Shown here piece by piece: positions 38,306 through 45,984 of a stretch of DNA of 64,000 bases. The notes under the pieces are model-generated. The model was not told where the DNA came from. It saw only the letters and a list, made by a program, of their open reading frames with translations, and did no database searches. Each line of letters begins with the position of its first letter. Position 1 is the stretch's first letter. The position numbers were made by a program, and so were the translations under genes. Source of the stretch: Azospirillum oryzae (GTDB lineage Bacteria; Pseudomonadota; Alphaproteobacteria; Azospirillales; Azospirillaceae); assembly GCF_900177515.1 (NCBI RefSeq), contig NZ_FXAK01000007.1:310001-374000 (forward strand). The letters run 5' to 3'.

Positions 38306-38719
38306 ATGGCTGACCCTACAGACAGTCAGGCAACCAAACCGGAGTCCGTCAGGCCGCTGATCCTGGTGGTCGACGACGACCGCTCGATTGTCGAGGGGCT
38401 GGCGATCCTGTTGGACGGCTGGGGGTACGAGGTGGTGAAGGCGCTGAGCGCCGCCGCGCTGGAGGCTCAGCTCGGCGGTCTGGACCGGACGCCGAACCTG
38501 ATCATCGCCGACCATTACCTGCCGGCCGGCCGCACCGGGCGGGAGGTGGTGGAGCGCGTCCGTGCCGAAACCGGGCAGCAGATCCCGGCGATCATCCTGA
38601 CCGGCGACAGCACGCCCGAACGGCGCGACGAGGCCGAGCTTCTGGGCTGCCAGCTGCTGCTGAAGCCGGTGCAGGTCGGGCCGCTGCGCGAAGCGGTCGA
38701 GGCGCTTTGCAGCCGGTAG
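38306..38719 (+). CDS. single-domain response regulator
   Basis: This 137-residue receiver protein has no output domain. The ATG at 38306 follows CGGGAG. The acidic pocket is VVDDDRS, the acceptor Asp sits in LIIADHYLPAG (about residue 69), the conserved Thr in IILTGDST and the Lys in LLKPVQ. It converges with the REC/DUF3369/HD-GYP gene. Such stand-alone receivers often shuttle phosphate or act in chemotaxis; the partner kinase is not evident here. Confidence 0.9.
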   Translation: MADPTDSQATKPESVRPLILVVDDDRSIVEGLAILLDGWGYEVVKALSAAALEAQLGGLDRTPNLIIADHYLPAGRTGREVVERVRAETGQQIPAIILTGDSTPERRDEAELLGCQLLLKPVQVGPLREAVEALCSR

Positions 38720-38764
38720 GGCGGCGGAGCTAGGGTTGCAGCAACCCGCCCGTCAGGCCGCCCG

Positions 38765-40513
38765 TCAGGCCGCCGGGCCTGTCCCGGCGTCGGACCGGTC
38801 GATCTCCGGCAGTACGGCGAGAAAGGCATCGACCACCGCCGGATCGAAGCGCAGGCCGGCCAGCCGGCGGATTTCCTCCACGGCATGAGCGCGGTCCAGG
38901 GCCGGACGATAGGGCCGGTCGCGCGTCATCGCGTCATAGGCGTCGGCGACGGCGACGATGCGGGCACACAGCGGGATCGCCGCCCCGGTGCGGCCGTCGG
39001 GATAGCCGGTGCCATCCCAATTCTCGTGATGCCAGCGGGCCACCGCCGCCCCCAGATGCAGATGGGTCGGGCCGTCGGCCAGATGGCTGGCCTGGTGCAG
39101 CAGGGCGGCGCCGGCCAGCGTGTGGGTCTGCATGGCGCTGCGTTCCGCCGGGTCGAGCGGGCCGGGCTTCGCCAGGATCTCCGGATCGACCGCGGCGTTG
39201 CCGATGTCGTGCAGGATGGCGGCAAGCCCGATGGTCTCCAGCGTCGATTCGTCCAGCGACTCGGGGAACAGGCCGTCGGCATGCAGGCGCCGGGCAATCC
39301 GTTCGGTGATCGCGGCGATGCGCAGCGAGCGGCTGAAGCGCTCCCCTTCCGCCGTCCTTTCCGCTGCCGGGCCGTCCGTGCCCAGCGCACCGCGGCCGCG
39401 TTCGGTCAGATCGGCCAGGGCGGCCAGCGTGCCCTGCTGGGCGCGGTAGAGCTGTTCGTAATGGTGCAGGTTGTCGAAACCGACGGAGATCTTGCCGCAG
39501 AACACCTCGATCAGCTTGCGGTCGAGTTCCGACAGCGGCCGGTTGGAGCGCAGATAGACCACCGTCTCGCGGTCGTTCGGCGTGCGGATGTAGAGCGTGC
39601 AATGGTCGCCGGCATAGGCATGCGCCTGTTTTTCCAGGCAGGCGGTCACCGCATCCAGCACCGCCGGGTCGACATGGCCGGCGGCGGGCTCGTTGATGAG
39701 CGCCTCGAACCGCCCCGATCCCGCCAGCACATAGAGACCGTTTCCGCCTCCCGACGGGGCGCCTCCCGACGGCGTGCAGCCGGCCGCGCCGGCGCCGCCG
39801 CGCTGCATGCAGAGGATGGCGTCCGGCCCCACCCCCAGCAGGCCCGACAACTGGGTCAGAACGCCCGCCGCGAACAGCTTCATCGAGCGGGCGCGGAACA
39901 GCGACGACGACGCCTCGATGATCTTCTCCAGCCCGCGGCGGTTGGCGTCGATGGTGACGATGTCCTCGTAGGAGCGCAGGGCCGCGACCGTGGTGGTGAA
40001 CAGCTGCTGGGCGGTCAGCTGGGTCTTCGCCTTGTAGTCGTTGATGTCGTAATCGAGGATCACCGCCCGTTCCGGCGCCTGCCCCGGCTGGCCGGTGCGC
40101 AGGATGATGCGGACGTTGCGGTTGCGCAGCTCCTCGCGGATGTGGTGGACCAGCCGCAGGCCGGCATCCTCCGTCTCCATCACCACGTCCAGCAGGATGA
40201 GGGCGATGTCGCTTTCCCGCGCCAGGATGCGCCGCGCCTCCGCCGCCGAATGGGCGGAGAGGAAGCGCGCCTTGCGGCCCTTGTAGGCGAAATCGGACAG
40301 GACGAGCTTGGTGATCGCATGGACCTCCGGCTCGTCGTCGACGATCAGCATGGTCCAGCGGCTGCCGGGCGGCTCCTCCGCACCCTGTTCCCCGTCCGGG
40401 GCGGCCCCGTCCGGAGCGCTGTCGTCGAGGAACACCAGATCCTCGTCACCGCTTTCCGGTGCCGGATCGGTGCGGGCGTGGTCCTCTGGTCCGGTCGGGT
40501 CGGCGTCGGTCAT
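38765..40513 (-). CDS. REC-DUF3369-HD-GYP protein (probable cyclic-di-GMP phosphodiesterase)
   Basis: This 582-residue cytoplasmic protein has an acidic, low-complexity N-terminus, a receiver domain (about 53-180; TMLIVDDEPEVHAI and acceptor Asp in LILLDVVME), a central DUF3369 GAF-like domain (about 190-370), and a C-terminal HD-GYP domain. HD is in LAAILHDIGN and the GYP motif is intact in HENWDGTGYPDG, so hydrolysis of c-di-GMP is likely. A short Gly/Ala/Pro insertion, GGAPSGGGNG, interrupts the middle domain. It ends 45 nt from the converging receiver gene. Confidence 0.93.
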   Translation of the reverse strand: MTDADPTGPEDHARTDPAPESGDEDLVFLDDSAPDGAAPDGEQGAEEPPGSRWTMLIVDDEPEVHAITKLVLSDFAYKGRKARFLSAHSAAEARRILARESDIALILLDVVMETEDAGLRLVHHIREELRNRNVRIILRTGQPGQAPERAVILDYDINDYKAKTQLTAQQLFTTTVAALRSYEDIVTIDANRRGLEKIIEASSSLFRARSMKLFAAGVLTQLSGLLGVGPDAILCMQRGGAGAAGCTPSGGAPSGGGNGLYVLAGSGRFEALINEPAAGHVDPAVLDAVTACLEKQAHAYAGDHCTLYIRTPNDRETVVYLRSNRPLSELDRKLIEVFCGKISVGFDNLHHYEQLYRAQQGTLAALADLTERGRGALGTDGPAAERTAEGERFSRSLRIAAITERIARRLHADGLFPESLDESTLETIGLAAILHDIGNAAVDPEILAKPGPLDPAERSAMQTHTLAGAALLHQASHLADGPTHLHLGAAVARWHHENWDGTGYPDGRTGAAIPLCARIVAVADAYDAMTRDRPYRPALDRAHAVEEIRRLAGLRFDPAVVDAFLAVLPEIDRSDAGTGPAA

Positions 40514-40575
40514 GGCTCTTCGATCGTGAAAGGGTCATGAGGAAGGGCGCGGCCGGCCCGTAGGGTGCAAGGCTA

Positions 40576-41541
40576 TCAGAATGTATCCAGCTCGATCACC
40601 GTACAATCGAGTCCGCGTTGCGCCAACGTGCCGCAGGCGGTGTCGACCTGCAGCCGGGTGAAGGGAGCCACCCCGACCTCGTACAGTAGGCGGCCCTTGC
40701 GGAACACCGGCCAGACCATCGGCGGCAGGTCGCGATAGGCGCTGCCCGGCCCGGCGGTGAACTCCCTCCAGGCGCGCAGGCCTTCGGAATAGCTGACATA
40801 TTCGCCGAGCTTGATGCCGTAGAGCATGCCCGGCTCCACCGGCGGCATGCCCGGCAGCGGATAGGGCGCCACCACCCCGACCAGCCCCTGCACCGGCGCC
40901 AGCGCGCGGGTGCCGGCGGGCAGGGCCAGCGTCGCCTCGCCGTTCGCGGCGCCGATCAGCGCCACCACGTCGCCCTGGCGCAGGGTGAAAGGACGCCGCT
41001 TGCGGTTGCTCAGGATCTCGGTGGCGGAGATCGGGCCGGCGGCGACGACATAGCCCTCCGCCGGGGTCTGCGCCGCCTTGTCCCACGCCGCTCGCGGCAC
41101 GACGGCGGCGCTGCGGTGGGGCGGGGGAGCGTCCGCCGGCGGTTTGGCCGATTCGGGCTTGGTGCCGGGCTTGTGCGCCGGTGGCCCTTCACCGCCGATG
41201 GCCGGGCGGCCGGTGACCATCAGCGCCGGGTCCAGCGAATCGGCGGGGACATAGCCGATGGGCTGGCCGCCGATGGCGACCTCCGTCCAATAGGTGCCGC
41301 GCGGGGTGCCCAGCGCGTTCAGCGCCTTGCCCTTCTTCAGAGTCATGACGATGCGCGCGTCCTCGCTGGGGCCGATCCGCACCTCGATGTCGCGGTTCAG
41401 CACCACCTCTCCGGTCAGGGGAGCGCCGATAGCGACCGGGCTCTGCGCCCGCGCCGGAGAAGGGGCCGCCCCGATCCCGGCACAGGCGAGGAGGACGGCG
41501 AGCACCGGAAGCAGCGGGCGGAGTGGGGACGCGGCGGTCAT
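40576..41541 (-). CDS. secreted SH3-domain protein
   Basis: This 321-residue exported protein starts at the ATG at 41541, which overlaps the stop of the LysR gene by ATGA. A signal peptide (about residues 1-32, ending ARAQS) precedes a bacterial SH3-like domain (GEVVLNRDIEVRIGPSEDARIVMTLKKG). A Pro/Lys-rich linker, then a second possible SH3-like region and a C-terminal half of unknown fold, follow; the end (VDTACGTLAQRGLDCTVIELD) is SPOR-like. A periplasmic or cell-wall role is inferred from the domain only. Confidence 0.72.
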   Translation of the reverse strand: MTAASPLRPLLPVLAVLLACAGIGAAPSPARAQSPVAIGAPLTGEVVLNRDIEVRIGPSEDARIVMTLKKGKALNALGTPRGTYWTEVAIGGQPIGYVPADSLDPALMVTGRPAIGGEGPPAHKPGTKPESAKPPADAPPPHRSAAVVPRAAWDKAAQTPAEGYVVAAGPISATEILSNRKRRPFTLRQGDVVALIGAANGEATLALPAGTRALAPVQGLVGVVAPYPLPGMPPVEPGMLYGIKLGEYVSYSEGLRAWREFTAGPGSAYRDLPPMVWPVFRKGRLLYEVGVAPFTRLQVDTACGTLAQRGLDCTVIELDTF

Positions 41542-42509
41542 TGGGCGGCTTCCTTCGCGGACACCGGGTCCGGCTTCCGACGACCCAGCAACTGACGGCC
41601 GACGAGGTCGTGGATGGCGTCGGCCAGCAGCCGCACCGGCTTGGGCGCCGTGCCGCGGGCGCGGTGCAGGGCGATGTCGACGTCCGGCAGGTCGGGAAAC
41701 CCCTCCGCCGCGCCGATGCGGCGCAGGCTGGGCGGGACGGTGCAGGCCTCCATCGCCGTCACCCCCAGCCCGCCCATCACCGCGCCATGGACGGCGACGA
41801 CGCTCTTGCTGGTGAAGGCGACGCGCCAATCGCGGCCGATGCCGTCGAGCGCGGCGACGGCGAGGTCGCGCACGACGCAGCCCTTGGGGAACAGGGCCAG
41901 CGGCAGAGGATCGAGGCTTTCCACCGGGCGATGTCCCGGAGGGGGCCCCGCCGGCGGAACAGGGTCGAGCGGCGGGGCGACCCAGGCCACCGGCTCCCGC
42001 CGCACCAGCTCGCCGCCGGCCTCGCCGGCATGGCGGGTGACGAGGGCGAGGTCGTAGCGGCCCTTATCGATCTCCGCCACCAGATCGGGGCTGTTGTCGC
42101 AGATGACCTCGACCATCACCTCGGGATAGGCGGCGTTGAAGCGGGCCAGGATTTCCGGCAGCAGCATGGTGGCGTAATCGTCGGGCGTGCCGATGCGGAC
42201 GCTGGCCACCGTCGGGCTGCGGTGCATCAGCGCCAGCACCTCGTCGTTCAGGGTCAGCATGCGGCGGGCATAGGCCAGCAGCACCTCGCCGTCGCGGGTC
42301 ATGCGCACGCCGTGGGTGTCGCGTTCGAACACGCGCTTGCCCACCGTGTCCTCCAGCCGGCGCACCTGCTGGCTGACCGCCGCCTGGGTGCGGCCCAGCC
42401 TTTCGCCGGCACGGGTGAAGCTGGCGCTGTCGGCGACGGCGACGAAGGCGCGCAGCAGGTCGGTGTCGAGATTGGCGGGCATGGCGGGGAACCGGAAGTT
42501 GCCGCCCAT
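41538..42509 (-). CDS. LysR-family transcriptional regulator
   Basis: This 323-residue regulator has an N-terminal HTH (LLRAFVAVADSASFTRAGERLGRTQAAVSQQVRRLE) and a periplasmic-binding-like effector domain. ATG at 42509 is used; ATG at 42482 (MPANLDTDLLRAF) is equally possible, since no good ribosome site marks either. It is coupled by ATGA overlap to the SH3-protein gene downstream, and is divergent from a tiny gene and an asparaginase gene, which are candidate targets. Confidence 0.92.
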   Translation of the reverse strand: MGGNFRFPAMPANLDTDLLRAFVAVADSASFTRAGERLGRTQAAVSQQVRRLEDTVGKRVFERDTHGVRMTRDGEVLLAYARRMLTLNDEVLALMHRSPTVASVRIGTPDDYATMLLPEILARFNAAYPEVMVEVICDNSPDLVAEIDKGRYDLALVTRHAGEAGGELVRREPVAWVAPPLDPVPPAGPPPGHRPVESLDPLPLALFPKGCVVRDLAVAALDGIGRDWRVAFTSKSVVAVHGAVMGGLGVTAMEACTVPPSLRRIGAAEGFPDLPDVDIALHRARGTAPKPVRLLADAIHDLVGRQLLGRRKPDPVSAKEAAQ

Positions 42510-42641
42510 TCAAACAGAGCGGCCGGTCCTCCGCAACGGTGCGGTCATTACGAATCGTGATGACGGCATAATGCCTATTCGTTTCCAAGGGAATGGCGGG
42601 CACCCCATTGTCGGTCTCCGAACCCTTTGGAGTGTCCGATC

Positions 42642-42848
42642 ATGTCGCTGTTCGCCGCCTGGACCGGTGCGGTTCTGGGAGCCGCCCGGATGGAGTTGCC
42701 CGTCATGCCTGCGCCGGCGGTGCCGGAGCCGCGGCGCTTCCGCCTCGCCTACAATCCGGTGCCGGCCGCCGTTGGGGGCTTTGGCCGTCCCCTGGCGGCG
42801 GAGCCTGCGCCGGCGTCGGTGCGGGACCGGCTGTGGCTTGAGAAATAG
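42642..42848 (+). CDS. possible small protein divergent from the LysR gene
   Basis: This 68-residue frame opens MSLFAAWTGAVLGAARMELP, with GGAG 9 nt before the ATG. It is Pro/Ala-rich and ends VRDRLWLEK. It has no recognised family and may be spurious. In its favour are the ribosome site and its position opposite a LysR regulator, 51 nt before the asparaginase gene. Confidence 0.35.
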   Translation: MSLFAAWTGAVLGAARMELPVMPAPAVPEPRRFRLAYNPVPAAVGGFGRPLAAEPAPASVRDRLWLEK

Positions 42849-42899
42849 GCGGGGCGCGGCCTATCCTGCCGCCGACAAGAAAGCCGGGAGGAACGGGCG

Positions 42900-43988
42900 A
42901 TGCCGCGGGTCTATGTGCTGTATACCGGGGGCACCATCGGGTGCGTGACCAATCCCGACGGGGCGCTGGCCCCGGTGCCGGGGGCGGAGTTCGAGACGCT
43001 GGTGCTGGCGGTGCCCGGCCTGTCGGATCATCGGGTGCGGGATTACCAGGACCTGAGCTGGACCATGGACTGGTTCGACCGCACGCTCGACAGCTCCAAC
43101 ATGACGCCGGCGGACTGGGTCGCCATCGCCCGGCGGCTGCTGTCGGTCTATGACCAGTATGACGGTTTCGTCGTGCTGCACGGGACGGACAGCATGGCCT
43201 ATAGCGCGTCGGCTTTGTCCTTCCTGCTGCCCGGCCTGTCGAAGCCGGTGGTGTTCAGCGGGTCGCAGGTGCCGCTGTCCTTCACGCTGAGCGACGCGCC
43301 GGCCAATCTGGTCGGCGCCATCGTGGCGGCGGGGACCCTGCCGGTGCCGGAGGTCTGCGTCTATTTCGACACCAGGCTGCTGCGCGGCAACCGGTCGTCG
43401 AAGGTCGACGCCAACCGCTTCGCCGGTTTCGATTCGCCGAACTTCCCGCCGCTCGCCACCGTCGGCAGCGTGGTCGCCCGCAACGAGCCCTATTGGCTGC
43501 CGATGCCGGATGCCGCGGTTTCGCTGGCCGAGCCGGACAACCGGTCCAGGCGGCTGGCGGCGCTGGATGCCCTGCCGGCGGCGCTGGCGGGATTTTCCGT
43601 CGTCATGCTGTGGCTCTATCCCGGCATCCGCGCCAGCACGGTGTCGGCGATGCTGACCGGCACCAGCCCGGCGGCGAAGGGGGCGGTGCTGCTGGCCTTC
43701 GGCGAGGGCAACGGCCCGACCGATCCGGAATTCCTCGACACGCTGTCGGCGGCGGTGAAGGCCGGGGTCGTGCTGATGGACAACACCCAGGTGCAGCGCG
43801 GCGCGGTGCTGCCCGGCGCCTATGCCACCGGGCTGGGCGCCGTCGGGGCGGTCGGCGCCTATGACATGACGCCGGAAGCGAGCTACGCCAAGCTGGTCTG
43901 CCTGCTGGCCGGCGGGCTTGACGCCGCGGCGGTCAAGGCGGCGATGCCGGTGCCGCAGGCCGGCGAGCTGACGGTGATCGGGGATTGA
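42900..43988 (+). CDS. type I L-asparaginase
   Basis: This 362-residue amidohydrolase converts asparagine to aspartate and ammonia. The first catalytic Thr is in VYVLYTGGTIGCV and the second in VVLHGTDSMAYSASALSF. There is no signal peptide, so it is cytosolic and AnsA-like. The ATG at 42900 follows GGGAGG. A GC-rich hairpin without a T-run follows the gene (about 44000-44037). Confidence 0.93.
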   Translation: MPRVYVLYTGGTIGCVTNPDGALAPVPGAEFETLVLAVPGLSDHRVRDYQDLSWTMDWFDRTLDSSNMTPADWVAIARRLLSVYDQYDGFVVLHGTDSMAYSASALSFLLPGLSKPVVFSGSQVPLSFTLSDAPANLVGAIVAAGTLPVPEVCVYFDTRLLRGNRSSKVDANRFAGFDSPNFPPLATVGSVVARNEPYWLPMPDAAVSLAEPDNRSRRLAALDALPAALAGFSVVMLWLYPGIRASTVSAMLTGTSPAAKGAVLLAFGEGNGPTDPEFLDTLSAAVKAGVVLMDNTQVQRGAVLPGAYATGLGAVGAVGAYDMTPEASYAKLVCLLAGGLDAAAVKAAMPVPQAGELTVIGD

Positions 43989-44043
43989 GAGTGGCTGTCC
44001 GGAGGCGGGGGCGTCGGTTGGACCCTCCGCCTCCGGCAGACGG

Positions 44044-44661
44044 TTACTGGCCCATGCCGGGCCGGTTCGGCGACATGGTGCCGCGGTTCATCGTGCCGTT
44101 GCCCATGGTGCCCTGATTCATCGAACCCTGATTCATCGAACCCTGGTTCATGGAGCCCCGGTTCATCGAATCGCTGTCCATGGTCCCACGGTTCATGGCG
44201 CCGGAGCCCATATTGCCCATGGAGCCGCCCATCTGGCCGCCCATGGTTCCGCCGGTCGAGCTGCCGTAGCCGGTGTTGGACTGGCTGCTGTACTGGGCGA
44301 GTTGCTGCAGTTCGCGGGCATCCTGCATGACGATGACCTGGTTGCCGCGCCGTTCGAAGGAGGCCGGCGGCAGCATGATGGTCTGGTCGGACTTGGCGAG
44401 CTTCAGCTCCACCATCGTCTGGCCCTGGGCATCGGTGGTGACATTCTGGATGGTGCCGGCGACCGGCCCGCCATGGCGGTGGACCACCCGCTTGCCGATC
44501 ATGGCGCGGCTGGCCTGGACGTCACGGGCGCCGCTGTCCATGGTGCCGTCCGCAGCGCCCGACCGGTTGTAGCTGCCCTGGGACCCGCTCTGGGCATGGC
44601 CCGGCGCGGCGGCGGCCATCAGCATCAGGGCCGGAACCGCGGCGGCGAGAAACTTGCGCAT
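44044..44661 (-). CDS. secreted PRC-barrel-like protein with Met/Asn/Gly repeats
   Basis: This 205-residue exported protein starts at the ATG at 44661, with GGAGG upstream. After a signal peptide (ending GHAQS), residues about 50-105 (IGKRVVHRHGGPVAGTIQN and MVELKLAKSDQTIMLPP) look like a PRC-barrel. The last third is low complexity, built of MNRGTM/MNQGS units of five residues, encoded by near-identical 15-bp repeats. Function is unknown; Met-rich tails can bind copper, which is a guess here. Confidence 0.72.
   Translation of the reverse strand: MRKFLAAAVPALMLMAAAAPGHAQSGSQGSYNRSGAADGTMDSGARDVQASRAMIGKRVVHRHGGPVAGTIQNVTTDAQGQTMVELKLAKSDQTIMLPPASFERRGNQVIVMQDARELQQLAQYSSQSNTGYGSSTGGTMGGQMGGSMGNMGSGAMNRGTMDSDSMNRGSMNQGSMNQGSMNQGTMGNGTMNRGTMSPNRPGMGQ
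44112..44172. repeat. 15-bp tandem repeats encoding MNQGS-type units
   Basis: Successive copies of a 15-bp unit, ATTCATCGAACCCTG on the plus strand, then diverging to GTTCATGGAGCCCCG, lie inside the secreted protein gene. Their near identity suggests slippage-driven length change. Confidence 0.7.
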
Positions 44662-44913
44662 GTCATCCTCCCGGAATTGAACCGAATTCAGAGGGGCCGC
44701 AGCAGGCGATACCCTCTTCGCAGGAGATGACACGTCAGCGGCGCGTTTGTTGCGTATGCTTGTGGTGAATTTGCCGGCTTTCGCTCGACCGGCTTTCCGA
44801 AGAGCTACACCCGCAGCGCCCAATGGTGCGGTTAGAGAGACGCCCTATCTCATTCCTGCTAAAGTGGCCCTCGGCGTGTATCCAACTTATCGTTCTTCGC
44901 GTGGCGTGTCTCA

Positions 44914-45984
44914 ATGGCTCGAAGTGACCTGCTTGTATCCCTTGTCCGCGCCGGCATAGCCGGTGAGCGGGAAACATTGAAGTCGACGGTCGAGGCGATC
45001 GTTGCCGACGAGCGCGCCAAAAGCCATCATATTTTGGCCGACCGTCTTCAACGCGCGCTGAGCACGGTTGCCGTCACGCCACCGCCTTTGACGTCGTCGT
45101 CCATACCGACGAGTGGAGGGCGGGATGCCATTCTTGAGGTCACGCCGACCATCCGGCTCGACGAGCTGATCCTTCCTCTTCCTGTTCGCCGAAATGCGGA
45201 CCAACTGATCGAAGAACATTTCCGCGCTGGCGTACTGCGTGCCCATGGTCTGGAACCCCGTCACCGGGTTCTCCTCTCCGGCCCGCCTGGAAACGGCAAG
45301 ACGTCATTCGCCGAAGCGATTGCCGAGTCGCTGGGAATGCCCTTCTTTGTGGTGCGTTACGACTCGTTGATCGGCAGTTATCTGGGAGAAACCAACACTA
45401 GGCTGCGCAAGCTTTTCGATTACATCCGTACCCAGCCTTGCGTGCTGTTCTTCGATGAGTTCGACGCCATCGGTAAAGAACGCGGAGATACCCACGAGAC
45501 CGGTGAGATCAAGCGCGTCGTCTCCTTCCTGCTGATGCAACTGGACCAACTGCCGAGCTACGTCATCGTCGTGGCTGCGACCAACCATGCGGAACTGCTG
45601 GATCGGGCCGTATGGCGGCGATTCCAACTGCGGTTAGGATTTCCTGCACCAGACCAGAGCATGTTGACAGCTTATGTGGAGCGGTTGATCGATCAGTGGC
45701 CTGAGAAGCCGAAGGTGGGTGCAAAAGGGATCGTTCGTACACTTGGAAAGATCAGCTTCGCCGAAGCGCGTGAATACTGTCAAAACGTCAGGCGCCGCTA
45801 TATACTCGGTTTAGGAGAAATTAAGATCGATGACGCCGTGAAGGTGGAATCCGACCTTTGGGTGTCGCGTATCAAGCCGACCGAGAGCGATGCCGAGCGA
45901 TCCGACCAAGCCACTGCTGCGCCTGACCCCCAAAGCAAACGGCGACCGCCAAAAAGCACGGAAGATATTTCTACCACCTCCTGA
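44914..45984 (+). CDS. ietA: AAA+ ATPase of an IetAS-type module
   Basis: This 356-residue ATPase has Walker A GPPGNGKT (residues 123-130), Walker B VLFFDEFDAIG, sensor-1 in VAATNHAE, and an arginine-finger-like AVWRRF, all typical of FtsH/ClpX-like AAA+ proteins. It is followed, with a 95-nt overlap in another frame, by a subtilisin-like protease gene. The ATPase-subtilase pair matches IetA/IetS, known from Agrobacterium Ti plasmids as a stability and incompatibility module and reported as an anti-phage system. Third-position base use is visibly less G/C-rich than in neighbouring genes, so it was probably acquired. Confidence 0.82.
   Translation: MARSDLLVSLVRAGIAGERETLKSTVEAIVADERAKSHHILADRLQRALSTVAVTPPPLTSSSIPTSGGRDAILEVTPTIRLDELILPLPVRRNADQLIEEHFRAGVLRAHGLEPRHRVLLSGPPGNGKTSFAEAIAESLGMPFFVVRYDSLIGSYLGETNTRLRKLFDYIRTQPCVLFFDEFDAIGKERGDTHETGEIKRVVSFLLMQLDQLPSYVIVVAATNHAELLDRAVWRRFQLRLGFPAPDQSMLTAYVERLIDQWPEKPKVGAKGIVRTLGKISFAEAREYCQNVRRRYILGLGEIKIDDAVKVESDLWVSRIKPTESDAERSDQATAAPDPQSKRRPPKSTEDISTTS

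Noticed and set aside
44000..44037. Terminator after the asparaginase gene
   Set aside because: A good 10-bp GC-rich stem is present, but the loop is 18 nt and no T-run follows, so it is not listed as a terminator.
44662..44913. tRNA or small RNA in the gap before the AAA ATPase gene
   Set aside because: I could not fold a cloverleaf or find a terminator-ended RNA in this 252-nt gap; it probably holds only a promoter and an island boundary.
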